Shown piece after piece: positions 1 to 8,119 of a stretch of DNA of 64,000 nucleotides. The position numbers and the translations under genes were made by a program. The stretch is from Sulfurimonas sp. (GTDB taxonomy: Bacteria; Campylobacterota; Campylobacteria; Campylobacterales; Sulfurimonadaceae). Under the pieces are notes generated by a model. The model was not told where the DNA came from, did no database searches, and saw only the letters and a program-made list of their open reading frames with translations. The DNA is taken from NCBI GenBank assembly GCA_027082875.1, contig JALWTK010000086.1, positions 1 to 64,000 on the forward strand, written 5' to 3'. Within the stretch, counting starts at the first letter, position 1. Each line of letters begins with the position of its first letter.

Positions 1-1012
1 GAATATAGCGTTTAGTGTGAAGTTTTGGTTGTGCATTACCCTCACCATCAAAAGTTGCTTTATAAGCTGTCTCCATTAGTCCTTGATAACTTACACCAAT
101 ACGCTTTCCACGGTTATGACAAGTTGAGCATGTCTCTGTAGGCACACCTGAATAGTGTACTCCATGAACAGCTACTTTTACTTTGCGAGAACTCTGAATA
201 GAGTGAACAAGCATATGCCCCGCTTCTGTTTTTGAGATAGTTTTATCATTCCCTTCATAGAGTCCAGCATTTGAGTAAGGAACATGACAAGCGGCACAGC
301 CTATACCTCTATAGTCTCCTCTACGACTTCGCCCTTTGCTACCAGTATGGCAACGTAGACACTCTTGACGTAAATAAGTGTACACCGCTAAAGATGGGTC
401 TTTTTCTACCTCATCGGCAGTTGGAGCAGCTGGGAGTTGTTTCATCTCTTTTGGAAAAGCTTGAGGTTCCATCTTTGAGAGTTTTTGCATGTACTCTTGA
501 TATTTTTTTGTACCTAAACGGGAGTGTAAATCTTCTGGATTTTTTGTTTTGTAGTTACCATTAACATGTGTGTAACCCTCTTTACCACCAAAGGCCCACA
601 TCGCCCCCTGAATTTTCCCTTGCTCGGTCATCATCAATGAGTTCATCTGTGAAGCTACTTGATTTCTATGACACATGCCACAAGTATTCTGGTTTATCCA
701 CGAGCTACCCGGTGCTGGGTAGAACTCTTTTGGTCCCTCATGGCTTAAAAAATACTCTAAAGTTCCTTTGTGTGCCTTACTTTTATGTCGTGTTGCAGGA
801 TTTCCACCGTGACAGATGATACAGCTATTTTTTGCATAGCCAGCCTCGGCAGCTTTTTTTGCTATTGCTTTTGCCATGCCGGAGGTATCTTCACGAATAT
901 GTTCTATCCCGCCGTGACAGTTAAGACAGTTATTCTTTTTCGTATAGTCAATCGGTGCTTGTGCCAATAGAATGCCACTTAAAAGTAAAAGGACTAAAAA
1001 TATTTTTTGCAT
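1..1012 (-). CDS. Multihaem cytochrome c, partial (C-terminus outside the window)
   Basis: The reading frame opens at an ATG at 1012 and runs leftward off the window, giving about 337 visible residues. It starts with a hydrophobic export signal ending near LLAQA. Six CxxCH haem c motifs are visible: CLNCH near residue 29, CIICH near 64, then CGMCH, CLRCH, CAACH and CSTCH. It should be a periplasmic electron-transfer protein. The haem count is a minimum because the end is missing. The start lies 2 bp from the end of the rightward-mapped nusB frame on the same strand, so it is probably transcribed with nusB and ribH. Its redox partner and substrate cannot be inferred. Confidence 0.85.
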   Translation of the reverse strand, partial: MQKIFLVLLLLSGILLAQAPIDYTKKNNCLNCHGGIEHIREDTSGMAKAIAKKAAEAGYAKNSCIICHGGNPATRHKSKAHKGTLEYFLSHEGPKEFYPAPGSSWINQNTCGMCHRNQVASQMNSLMMTEQGKIQGAMWAFGGKEGYTHVNGNYKTKNPEDLHSRLGTKKYQEYMQKLSKMEPQAFPKEMKQLPAAPTADEVEKDPSLAVYTYLRQECLRCHTGSKGRSRRGDYRGIGCAACHVPYSNAGLYEGNDKTISKTEAGHMLVHSIQSSRKVKVAVHGVHYSGVPTETCSTCHNRGKRIGVSYQGLMETAYKATFDGEGNAQPKLHTKRYI

Positions 1013-1014
1013 GA

Positions 1015-1416
1015 TTATTTTTTGTCTTTACTTATCGCATCTAAAACACCGTTAATAAACTTTGGTGACTGTTCCGTTCCAAAAGCTTTTGTAATCTCTA
1101 CGGCTTCATTGATAACTACAGCAGAATCAAGTGCACCAAAAAGAATCTCATAAGTAGCTAAACGCAGTGTAGCACGCTCGATACTTCCTAAACGCTCAAA
1201 ATCCCACTCTTTTAAGTGCTCAACAATCTGCTTATCACAAGCATCGAGGTTAGACATAACACCTTCATAAAGATCTAGTGCGAAGTCTTTTTGCTTGTTA
1301 CGGATCTTCTTCTCTTCTAAAATCTCATCAGTATGCTCAGCCGTGTTTCCATTTCCTAAGTCAAAGGCATAAAGTAAGCTTACTACGGCCATACGGGCAT
1401 GGTGTCTAGTTGCCAT
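1015..1416 (-). CDS. nusB: Transcription antitermination factor NusB
   Basis: This 133-residue protein has the usual NusB length and conserved features: the N-terminal HHARMAVVSLLYAFD segment and the C-terminal VVINEAVEITKAFG and KFINGVLDAI segments. NusB binds boxA RNA with NusE (ribosomal protein S10) and promotes antitermination on rRNA operons. Its start codon overlaps the last base of ribH, which indicates translational coupling. The ribH-nusB pairing is common in bacteria. Identification is firm. Confidence 0.95.
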   Translation of the reverse strand: MATRHHARMAVVSLLYAFDLGNGNTAEHTDEILEEKKIRNKQKDFALDLYEGVMSNLDACDKQIVEHLKEWDFERLGSIERATLRLATYEILFGALDSAVVINEAVEITKAFGTEQSPKFINGVLDAISKDKK

Positions 1417-1880
1417 TATAGCTCCTCATATAAATCTAACATTTCGATAACAACAGTCATCGCTTCAAAACCTTTATTTCCAGCTTTTGTTCCAGCACGC
1501 TCTATTGCTTGCTCGATGCTATCAGTCGTTAAAAGTCCAAAACTTACTGGCTTTTGGTACTTGAGACTCATAGAAGAGATACCTTTCGTAGCTTCTGCAG
1601 ATACATAGTCAAAGTGAGGAGTTGCTCCACGGATAACTGCACCAAGAGCACAAACTGCATCATATTTTCCAGAACTTAAAAGCTGGTCTACAACCATAGG
1701 AAGTTCAAATGCACCAGGCACAAGCACATGTGTAAGGTCATCTTCATTCCCACCATGACGGTCAAATGCATCTTTTGCACCCTCAACTAATCTATCTACT
1801 ATAAAGTGATTCCAACGTGTACTTACGATCGCAACCTTCTTGCCGTTTATTACTTTTAACTTACCTTCGATTAACTTCAT
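1416..1880 (-). CDS. ribH: 6,7-dimethyl-8-ribityllumazine synthase
   Basis: The 154-residue product matches lumazine synthase in length and motifs: [17 protein letters not shown] near the N-terminus, [11 protein letters not shown] around residues 54-64, [16 protein letters not shown] around 79-94 and [24 protein letters not shown] further on. It condenses the ribityl-aminouracil with dihydroxybutanone phosphate in the penultimate step of riboflavin synthesis. A good ribosome site (AGGAG) precedes the ATG. The leader carries two inverted repeats, described separately. Another riboflavin gene, ribA, lies at 13.4 kb. Confidence 0.96.
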   Translation of the reverse strand: MKLIEGKLKVINGKKVAIVSTRWNHFIVDRLVEGAKDAFDRHGGNEDDLTHVLVPGAFELPMVVDQLLSSGKYDAVCALGAVIRGATPHFDYVSAEATKGISSMSLKYQKPVSFGLLTTDSIEQAIERAGTKAGNKGFEAMTVVIEMLDLYEEL

Positions 1881-1911
1881 TCTTATATCTCCTGTTTTAT
1901 TTTATTTGTCC

Positions 1912-1958
1912 ATAAGAGGAACTAGTCCCTCTTATTCCGCTTAGACCGCTAAGGTCAC
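1912..1958 (-). promoter_or_regulatory. Two inverted repeats in the ribH leader
   Basis: Between kdsA and ribH are a 7-bp inverted repeat (TAAGAGG at 1913-1919 with CCTCTTA at 1928-1934, 8-nt loop) and a smaller one (GACC at 1945-1948 with GGTC around 1954-1957). Neither is followed by a T-run on either strand, so neither looks like an intrinsic terminator. They would form stem-loops in the 5' leader of ribH or in the kdsA 3' end. Function is unknown. Confidence 0.4.
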
Positions 1959-1969
1959 TAAAGTAAAAA

Positions 1970-2761
1970 TTAGATTTCTCTAATTTTCTTTATTTTTTGT
2001 ATTACTTTGTCTAACTCATCTAATTTTAGCATATTTGGTCCATCACTAAGCGCTATGCTTGGGTCAAAGTGTGTCTCAAAAAAGAAACCATCCACACCAA
2101 TAGCAGCAGCAGCTTTTGCTAAATAAGGTACCATCGAGCTATCTCCACCCGTTTTACCATTCTCTGCTGTTGGCATCTGTACTGAGTGTGTTGCATCAAA
2201 AATAACTGGTGCAAACTCTCTCATGATGACTAGGTTTCTCATATCTACAACCATGTTACCATAGCCGAAGCTATTACCACGTTCACAGAGATAAACGCCA
2301 TGACGAAGTGCATTTTCATAAGTAGGCTCAGAACATCCACGAGTTTGTAAAATCTTTAAAAGAGGGTATTTCATTGCATCTGCTGAGAGAAACTGACCTT
2401 TTTTAATATTGACTTCACAACTAGTTTTTGCACATGCCACAAGCAAATCTGTCTGTCGGCAAAGAAACGCAGGAATCTGTAGCATATCTACAACTTCTGC
2501 TACTTGGCTCACTTGCACAGACTCATGAACATCAGTTACTATTTTGTAGCCAAAATCATCTTTGACTTTTTGCAAAATTCGTAGACCCTCATCTATTCCA
2601 AGTCCACGAAAAGACTCTAAAGAGGTACGGTTTGCTTTATCAAAACTAGACTTGAAGTAAAAGTCTATAGTTTCATCATTATTATATTTTTCTAACTCTT
2701 TTGCAATTTTGAAGATATTTTCTTCACTCTCAATCACACAAGGTCCAGCTAAAAGTTTCAT
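1970..2761 (-). CDS. kdsA: 3-deoxy-8-phosphooctulonate synthase (KDO-8-P synthase)
   Basis: The product condenses arabinose-5-phosphate with phosphoenolpyruvate to make KDO-8-phosphate for the lipopolysaccharide inner core. Motifs include [11 protein letters not shown] at the N-terminus, [45 protein letters not shown] and DATHSVQMP. The frame can be extended five codons to a TTG at 2776, but the ATG at 2761 has AAGG 8 nt upstream and gives the usual [11 protein letters not shown] start, so I place the start there (263 residues). A -10 box lies at 2789-2794. Confidence 0.95.
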   Translation of the reverse strand: MKLLAGPCVIESEENIFKIAKELEKYNNDETIDFYFKSSFDKANRTSLESFRGLGIDEGLRILQKVKDDFGYKIVTDVHESVQVSQVAEVVDMLQIPAFLCRQTDLLVACAKTSCEVNIKKGQFLSADAMKYPLLKILQTRGCSEPTYENALRHGVYLCERGNSFGYGNMVVDMRNLVIMREFAPVIFDATHSVQMPTAENGKTGGDSSMVPYLAKAAAAIGVDGFFFETHFDPSIALSDGPNMLKLDELDKVIQKIKKIREI

Positions 2762-2788
2762 ATTATTTGCCTTCAAAAAAAGTAAGTG

Positions 2789-2794
2789 ATTATA
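2789..2794 (-). promoter_or_regulatory. -10 box for kdsA
   Basis: TATAAT on the minus strand, 28 bp upstream of the chosen kdsA ATG. There is no recognisable -35, as is usual for Campylobacterota. Confidence 0.55.
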
Positions 2795-2812
2795 GCATAA
2801 TGCTTTTAATCT

Positions 2813-3718
2813 CTACTTAGCACGAGCCACCATAATTCCAGCAGAAACAATCAATACTATTCCAAATGTCGTGCTCATCGAAGGAAGAGCATCACCAAGC
2901 ATCACTCCTACAATAATAGAGAAAAGTATATTTGTATAACTCACTGCTCCAACTATTCCTGCCTTTGTCTCTCCGTATGCCTTTGTCATTAGTACTTGAG
3001 AAAGAGTTGCAAAAAGTCCCATAGCTAGCAAATAAACCCAAGTAATTCCCTCTGGCATAACAAACTCAGCGAAGATAAAATCTAGCTCTTTTATTTGAAT
3101 ATAGGGTGATATGAAAAAAAGAATAATCGGTCCAATAGTTCCCGTGAGCATAAATGAGAGCACAATAGCGCGAGTATCATAGTAGGCTTTAAGCTCCCGT
3201 ACTGAAGTATAAGCAAGAGCTGCTCCTACCCCACTAAAAAGACCTAGAACATCATACTCAGTAAATCCGATGCCACTAGGTTCTGTTATAAATACTATCC
3301 CTATAAAGCCTACAAAAACTGCAAGCCAACCCTTGAGTGGTAACTTTTCATGTAAAAATAAAAAAGCAAATATAGCAGTAAAGATAGGACTAGTTTTGGA
3401 GTAAGTCATCGCATCACCTAGCGAGATATGTGCGATATTGTAAAAGAATGCCAGAAGTGCAACAAAACCCATAAATCCACGAAAAAAGAGTAAAAAAGGT
3501 TTGCCACCTTTGTGGGTCATAGGTTTTTTCAGAACTGCCAAACCGATGATAATAACGCCAGCAATATTTCTAAAAAAGACAACCTCAAGTGAGCTCATAC
3601 TCTCACTCGCAAGCTTAGCAAAGGCACCCATAATGGCGAAGGTAAAAGAGGCGATAAGCATATACTTAACACCATTGTTTAAGTTAGTAAGTATTTTCAT
3701 AAATGCAATTATACCCAT
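2813..3718 (-). CDS. DMT-superfamily (EamA) membrane transporter
   Basis: The 301-residue protein is almost entirely hydrophobic and shows the two-repeat, ten-helix pattern of EamA drug/metabolite exporters. Features include GAFAKLASESMSSLEVVFFRN in the first repeat, DAMTYSKTSPIFTAIFAFLFLHEKL before the midpoint, and GAVSYTNILFSIIVGVMLGDALP in the second repeat. The substrate cannot be inferred. The start is uncertain. The first ATG (3718) has a weak ribosome site, a second ATG lies at 3700, and a TATAAT sits between them (about 3711), so the true start could be further in. It is divergent from the TerB/J-domain gene. Confidence 0.8.
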   Translation of the reverse strand: MGIIAFMKILTNLNNGVKYMLIASFTFAIMGAFAKLASESMSSLEVVFFRNIAGVIIIGLAVLKKPMTHKGGKPFLLFFRGFMGFVALLAFFYNIAHISLGDAMTYSKTSPIFTAIFAFLFLHEKLPLKGWLAVFVGFIGIVFITEPSGIGFTEYDVLGLFSGVGAALAYTSVRELKAYYDTRAIVLSFMLTGTIGPIILFFISPYIQIKELDFIFAEFVMPEGITWVYLLAMGLFATLSQVLMTKAYGETKAGIVGAVSYTNILFSIIVGVMLGDALPSMSTTFGIVLIVSAGIMVARAK

Positions 3719-3736
3719 CTATTTACTTCTTAAAAT

Positions 3737-3742
3737 TATAAT
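3737..3742 (+). promoter_or_regulatory. -10 box for the TerB/J-domain gene
   Basis: TATAAT at 3737-3742, 25 bp before the ATG at 3768, with AAGGA at the ribosome-binding position. Confidence 0.5.
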
Positions 3743-3767
3743 ACTCTAAATCACTCAAGGAAACTAC

Positions 3768-4523
3768 ATGTTAAACATTATCATCTTAGCTATTGTAGCT
3801 TATGGATTTTACTATATCTTCACAAGTTATAGTAAATATGAAAGCTACTCTAAAAAGGCTTTTCAAAACTTCTCTGTCTCATATGATTCACTCAAAAATA
3901 GTGAACTTGGTCTTTTTGTAGCCTTAGTAGCCAAAGTTGCTAAAGCAGATGGAAAAGTAGATGCTCTTGAAGCACAACTTGTTGGCATCATGTTTGATGA
4001 CATCTCAGCAGTTTTTCCAGAACCGGCAAAGACAAAAGATATCTTAAAAAAGATATTTAACGAAGAGAAAGATCGTAGTGACAACATTGAAAAAGTTGCT
4101 CATACTTTAGCACATGCCATAAAGAGAAATAAGGCACAACAACAACAATTTATGGGATTTTTAATCCAACTCGCATTTGTTGATGGAGAAGTAAGTTCTA
4201 GTGAAGAAGAGATCTTACAAACTATAGCTGGGGCTTTAGAATTTGATCCAAATGCTTATCATACTATTTTCGATCAGTTTGAGAAAATGATGCAAAATGT
4301 TCAGCCAAAAGCTACACTTGAAGATGCCTATAGAGTTTTAGGTGTCCACGCAGAGGATGATATGAAAGTCATTAAAAAAGCATATAGAAAGCTTGTTAGA
4401 GAATATCACCCTGACATCATCGCTTCACAAGGAAAAGGTGAAAAGTATATGGAAGAAGCAACAGCTAAAACACAAGAGATCAACCAAGCTTATGAGATGA
4501 TCAAAGAGTCAAGAAACGATTAA
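3768..4523 (+). CDS. DjlA-like membrane co-chaperone (TerB + J domain)
   Basis: The 251-residue protein has an N-terminal membrane helix (about residues 3-18), a TerB-like helical domain (about 45-170, with AKVAKADGKVDALEAQ and QLAFVDGEVSSSEEE), and a C-terminal J domain from about 185. The J domain contains the diagnostic HPD in REYHPDI. This order matches DjlA-type proteins, which recruit and stimulate DnaK near the inner membrane. The client is unknown. Its 3' end overlaps the opposing 4520-4774 gene by 4 bp. Confidence 0.85.
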   Translation: MLNIIILAIVAYGFYYIFTSYSKYESYSKKAFQNFSVSYDSLKNSELGLFVALVAKVAKADGKVDALEAQLVGIMFDDISAVFPEPAKTKDILKKIFNEEKDRSDNIEKVAHTLAHAIKRNKAQQQQFMGFLIQLAFVDGEVSSSEEEILQTIAGALEFDPNAYHTIFDQFEKMMQNVQPKATLEDAYRVLGVHAEDDMKVIKKAYRKLVREYHPDIIASQGKGEKYMEEATAKTQEINQAYEMIKESRND

Positions 4524-4774
4524 TCTCCGAATTGACTTGTATATCTATTTCGGTGTGAGATAAACTTACATCGAAAGAAAAAATTTACTGCAAAATATGT
4601 ATTTGCTACGCCAAGAATAGTATAAACCAATAATTCATTCATCCCTAAACTCTTCAATATCACCAAAGAGATATAACTCACAAGTGCTAAAATAATAATT
4701 TGAAGTAGCATATACAAGCGAGGCAGAAGTTGAGAATTAGATCTACGATTATTATGTCCATGTCTTCTATCCAT
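4520..4774 (-). CDS. Small membrane protein of unknown function
   Basis: I start it at the ATG at 4774 because AGAGGA lies 7 nt upstream. A further ATG seven codons upstream (4795) lacks this. The product has 84 residues: a basic N-terminus (MDRRHGHNNRR) followed by two predicted transmembrane helices, roughly LYMLLQIIILALVSYISLVIL and LLVYTILGVANTYFAVNFFF. I do not recognise a family. It stands alone between two genes of different function. Confidence 0.6.
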   Translation of the reverse strand: MDRRHGHNNRRSNSQLLPRLYMLLQIIILALVSYISLVILKSLGMNELLVYTILGVANTYFAVNFFFRCKFISHRNRYTSQFGD

Positions 4775-4841
4775 TATATATTCCTCTGTTATCAATTATT
4801 GAAATAATAACATTAAATAAGTTAAATACTTATTAACATAA

Positions 4842-5288
4842 TTAAATTTTAAAGTCCTTTTCCCAAAAAAACTCTATCCATTGATTTGCTTCATTTATCC
4901 AGAAATCTGGCCTATAACAAGAAGTATTTTTATAATAAAGTGTTGCTGATTTGAACTCTACACTTGGAAACTCATTTTGTAAAAAGTGAATTATTGCCTG
5001 AAGTGTTTCTCCACTATCTGCTATGTCATCCACTACCAAAACTCGTTGTACTTCTTTAAATGTACATGTTCCAAAAAGAGTAATACTCTCGCGTTTACAA
5101 CTAACATCATAAAGTTCTGTACGAAGTGTTTGCACTTCGCGTATGTCTAATCCTTCTGCCATTACATGAGCAAGTGTGAGCCCCCCTCTGGCTATTCCCA
5201 CTATAGCTTCTGCATCAAAACTTTTTACTTCTTTGATTAAACGACATGTATCATCTCTAAATGCCTCGTATGAGTAATAATATTCCAA
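4842..5288 (-). CDS. Phosphoribosyltransferase family protein
   Basis: The 148-residue protein has the type I phosphoribosyltransferase PRPP loop VLVVDDIADSGETL (about residues 84-97) and the upstream IVGIARGGLTLAHVMAE segment that binds pyrophosphate. This fits an Hpt/Gpt-like purine salvage enzyme, but the base specificity cannot be read. The start appears to be a TTG at 5288 with AAGGA 5 nt upstream. The nearby ATG is in another frame. Confidence 0.85.
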   Translation of the reverse strand: MEYYYSYEAFRDDTCRLIKEVKSFDAEAIVGIARGGLTLAHVMAEGLDIREVQTLRTELYDVSCKRESITLFGTCTFKEVQRVLVVDDIADSGETLQAIIHFLQNEFPSVEFKSATLYYKNTSCYRPDFWINEANQWIEFFWEKDFKI

Positions 5289-5348
5289 TTCATTCCTTAT
5301 TGTTTTTTTTAATTCTTAGTAATAATATTGACTAAAGTTTATTCGTAG

Positions 5349-5354
5349 TATACT
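5349..5354 (+). promoter_or_regulatory. -10 box for the LPP20-type lipoprotein gene
   Basis: TATACT about 37 bp upstream of the ATG at 5391, with AAAGGAAA as ribosome site. Confidence 0.45.
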
Positions 5355-5390
5355 CTTTGAAAATAAAATATTTCAAAAAAGGAAATGTAA

Positions 5391-5978
5391 ATGATAAAAA
5401 TAGTTTCAAAAATTGCACTACTTGGTTTAGTAGTAGCAGGTATTACTGGATGTTCAGATAAAGAACCAGCACCAAAAGCAACGGCATATACACCTACATT
5501 TGAGTGTAAAATAGAAAATGTACTAGCCCCTAGATGGACTTGTATTCCTGATGTTCCCGGTTACTATGCTGGTGTTGGTATAGCTAATAAAAGTGCTGCG
5601 GGTATGTCACATATGCGTAAAGTTGCAGTTATGAACGGTCGTTCAGATCTAACACAGCAGATCAAAACAAAAGTAAAAGATAAAATGGAAGGTTTTACTG
5701 AGACCACAGGTATGGGTGATGCAGAAACAGTTGATCATGTAACAACTGCTGTTACATCACAGCTTGCTGGTGAAACACTTAGTAAGTCTAAAGCAGTAGA
5801 CATGTGGACTGCACCTTCCGGTGCTCTTTATATGTTAGTGACTATTCCAGAAGATGCTGTAAATAGTGTTGTAAAAAGTAGTGTAAAAACGAGTCTTGAC
5901 AACGACAATGCAAGATGGCAACAGTATCGCTCTGAGGATGCACAGAAGAAACTTGATGCTGCATTTCCAACAAACTAA
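5391..5978 (+). CDS. LPP20-family lipoprotein
   Basis: The 195-residue protein has a lipoprotein signal peptide with lipobox ITGC (cysteine at about residue 21). The mature part resembles the LPP20 family: PDVPGYYAGVGIANKS, then RKVAVMNGRSDLTQQIKTKVKDKM and MWTAPSGALYMLVTIP. These proteins are anchored at the outer membrane in Helicobacter and relatives, but their molecular role is unclear. It is monocistronic, with its own -10 and a terminator immediately after it. Confidence 0.85.
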   Translation: MIKIVSKIALLGLVVAGITGCSDKEPAPKATAYTPTFECKIENVLAPRWTCIPDVPGYYAGVGIANKSAAGMSHMRKVAVMNGRSDLTQQIKTKVKDKMEGFTETTGMGDAETVDHVTTAVTSQLAGETLSKSKAVDMWTAPSGALYMLVTIPEDAVNSVVKSSVKTSLDNDNARWQQYRSEDAQKKLDAAFPTN

Positions 5979-5992
5979 GCTCTAATTTTCTT

Positions 5993-6014
5993 GCCCTCTT
6001 TTGAGGGCACTTTT
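5993..6014 (+). terminator. Intrinsic terminator after the LPP20-type gene
   Basis: GCCCTC (5993-5998), TTTT loop, GAGGGC (6003-6008), then a T-rich stretch (ACTTTTCT). Confidence 0.75.
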
Positions 6015-6046
6015 CTCCTCACAACTCACCCTAACTATAATTTAGA

Positions 6047-6052
6047 TATAAT
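6047..6052 (+). promoter_or_regulatory. -10 box for der
   Basis: TATAAT 45 bp upstream of the der ATG at 6098. Confidence 0.5.
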
Positions 6053-6097
6053 CACAAAAATATAAACAACTCTACATAATTTTTATAAGGTACATCC

Positions 6098-7579
6098 ATG
6101 AAAAAAATCGCCATCGTTGGTCGTCCAAATGTTGGAAAAAGCTCTCTCTTTAATCGTTTAGTCAAAAATCGTGATGCGATTACTTCAGAACAAGCAGGTA
6201 CTACTCGCGATGTAAAACGTCGCCATGTTGTTATAGCAGATAAAGAGGCATTACTTCTTGATACAGGTGGTCTGGACAAGGGCTGTGAGCTTTTTGATAA
6301 GATCAAAGAAATGTCACTCAAAGCCGCGTATGCTGCTGACATTATTCTTTATATGGTTGATGGAAAAAGTATTCCAGAAGATGAAGATAAGAAGTTTTTT
6401 TATGAGCTTCAAGCTATGGGCAAAGAGATGGCACTTGTTGTCAATAAGATAGACAACGACAAGATGAAAGAGAAACTTTGGGATTTTTATGAGTTTGGAA
6501 CTGGAGATATTTTCGGAATTTCTGTTTCACATAACCGTAACACAGTGGAACTCTTAGACTGGATAGCGGATAGAATTCCTGAAGAGGATCGTATAAAAGA
6601 TGAAGAAGAAGTTGTAACTTTAGTCGAAGAAGAGAGTGAAGATATGAGTGATGAGGAATTTTTTCAGACAAGAGATGAAGAGGATGACGGTTTTACTTAC
6701 TGGGATGAAGATGAGATGGATGGTCTTATCACTGATGACTCAATCTTTGGAAATAATGACCGTATCAAAGAGTTTGATGAAGAAGATGTTGACCATATTA
6801 AGATCGCTATTATTGGGCGAACTAATGTTGGTAAATCTTCACTTTTAAATGCACTTCTTGGTGAAGAACGCTCTGTTGTAAGTAGTGTTGCGGGAACAAC
6901 TATTGATCCTATTGATGAGACAATCCAGTATAAAGATAAGCAAATTACCTTTGTTGACACTGCAGGTTTAAGACGTCGTGGGAAAATTTTAGGTATTGAG
7001 AAGTATGCGCTAATGCGTACTACAGAGATGCTTGAAAATGCCAATATGGCACTAGTGGTTTTAGATGCAAGTGAACCATTTTTAGATCTTGATGAGAAGA
7101 TAGCGGGACTTGTAGATAGTAACCGCCTCTCATGTATCATCATTTTAAACAAGTGGGATATCTCTAAACGCGAAGATCATGATAAAATCATCAAAGAGGT
7201 TCGTGAGAGATTTAAGTTTTTAGCATATGCACCTATTTTAACACTCTCTGCACAAACACACCAGCGTGTTGATAAACTGCATGATATGATCCTAGAGATA
7301 AATGAAAACTACTCTCAAAGAATTTCGACAAGTAAGGTAAATGAGGTAATAGAGAGAGCACTACGACGCCATACACTACCAAGTGTAAGTGGTCAGGTTA
7401 TCCGTATCTACTATGCAACACAGTATGAAACGCGACCACCAAAGATAGCTATCATCATGAACAAGCCATCTGGCCTACACTTCACTTATAGACGCTATCT
7501 TACAAACAAAATGCGCGAAGCCTTTAACTTTACAGGGACACCTCTTCTCTTTAAAGCGAAGAAAAAAGGGGAGAAGTAA
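6098..7579 (+). CDS. der: Ribosome assembly GTPase Der (EngA)
   Basis: The 493-residue protein has two tandem GTPase domains followed by a KH-like domain. The first domain has GRPNVGKSS (about 7-15), LDTGG and VNKID. The second has GRTNVGKSS (about residue 238), VDTAG and LNKWD. Der acts in 50S subunit maturation. The two G domains are joined by an unusually long, strongly acidic linker (about residues 165-235, rich in E and D, for example EEESEDMSDEEFF). The stop codon overlaps the start of a 34-residue ORF (TAATG). Confidence 0.97.
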   Translation: MKKIAIVGRPNVGKSSLFNRLVKNRDAITSEQAGTTRDVKRRHVVIADKEALLLDTGGLDKGCELFDKIKEMSLKAAYAADIILYMVDGKSIPEDEDKKFFYELQAMGKEMALVVNKIDNDKMKEKLWDFYEFGTGDIFGISVSHNRNTVELLDWIADRIPEEDRIKDEEEVVTLVEEESEDMSDEEFFQTRDEEDDGFTYWDEDEMDGLITDDSIFGNNDRIKEFDEEDVDHIKIAIIGRTNVGKSSLLNALLGEERSVVSSVAGTTIDPIDETIQYKDKQITFVDTAGLRRRGKILGIEKYALMRTTEMLENANMALVVLDASEPFLDLDEKIAGLVDSNRLSCIIILNKWDISKREDHDKIIKEVRERFKFLAYAPILTLSAQTHQRVDKLHDMILEINENYSQRISTSKVNEVIERALRRHTLPSVSGQVIRIYYATQYETRPPKIAIIMNKPSGLHFTYRRYLTNKMREAFNFTGTPLLFKAKKKGEK

Positions 7580-7683
7580 TGGCTTTACTCCTTACTCTTC
7601 TTATAGGTGGTGCATTGCTTACTTCTCTTAGTTTTTATTTTTACAAAAAAATGAGTGATGAAGAGAAGTCTAAAAAGGCTTAA
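7579..7683 (+). CDS. 34-residue single-pass membrane peptide coupled to der
   Basis: An ATG overlaps the der stop codon (TAATG), and GGGGAG lies just upstream as ribosome site. The product reads MALLLTLLIGGALLTSLSFY, then FYKKMSDEEKSKKA. It is one hydrophobic helix with a short charged tail, so it is probably an inner-membrane peptide with the tail in the cytoplasm. The last 14 bases overlap the 3' end of hemJ on the other strand. No family is recognised. The coupling and the clean hydrophobic/charged split support real translation, but this is inference. Confidence 0.6.
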   Translation: MALLLTLLIGGALLTSLSFYFYKKMSDEEKSKKA

Positions 7684-8110
7684 TCACTACCATCGCTACA
7701 ATGACAAGCATGAGCAGTGTTGGCACTTCATTGTAAACTCTAAAATATTTTCCACTCTTCTCACAGCTATCAGATGCTAACTGCTTTCTAAAATACTCCA
7801 TAGAGTAAAAATAAACCAGTAAAATCGCTACAAAAAATAGCTTAGCATGTAACCATCCACCAGACTTAAAGAAGTTAAAATTACCAATTACTGAGAGGTA
7901 TATAAGAATACTTCCACTTATAAGAGTAGCCCACATTGCAGGTACACCTATATACTTAAAGAGTTTATACTCTTGAATCTTGACAACTTGTACAAAACCT
8001 TCATTGTCCTTATGTTCTGTATGATAAATAAAAAGTCGTGGCAAATAAAAAAGCACTGCAAACCAAGAGATAAACGAAACTACATGAAACCATAAAACCC
8101 ATTCAAACAT
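7670..8110 (-). CDS. hemJ: Protoporphyrinogen oxidase HemJ
   Basis: The 146-residue membrane protein has four to five helices and matches the HemJ (UPF0093) family: N-terminal LWFHVVSFISWFAVLFYLPRLFIYH with the conserved histidine, a central GVPAMWATLISG, GGWLHAKLFFV with a second histidine, and C-terminal RVYNEVPTLLMLVIVAMVVIKPF. HemJ oxidises protoporphyrinogen IX to protoporphyrin IX in bacteria without HemG or HemY. The haem gene hemB is also in this window, and haem demand is implied by the cytochromes c. Confidence 0.9.
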   Translation of the reverse strand: MFEWVLWFHVVSFISWFAVLFYLPRLFIYHTEHKDNEGFVQVVKIQEYKLFKYIGVPAMWATLISGSILIYLSVIGNFNFFKSGGWLHAKLFFVAILLVYFYSMEYFRKQLASDSCEKSGKYFRVYNEVPTLLMLVIVAMVVIKPF

Positions 8111-8119
8111 ACTAAATCC

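Noticed and set aside
271-970. Several plus-strand open frames opposite the first cytochrome gene
   Set aside because: They are antisense shadows. The minus-strand frame carries six CxxCH motifs and a signal peptide, while the plus-strand frames have no recognisable domain.
1912-1935. Intrinsic terminator after kdsA
   Set aside because: The stem is good but is followed by TGGACAAATAAA on the minus strand and TTCCGC on the plus strand, so no T-run is present.
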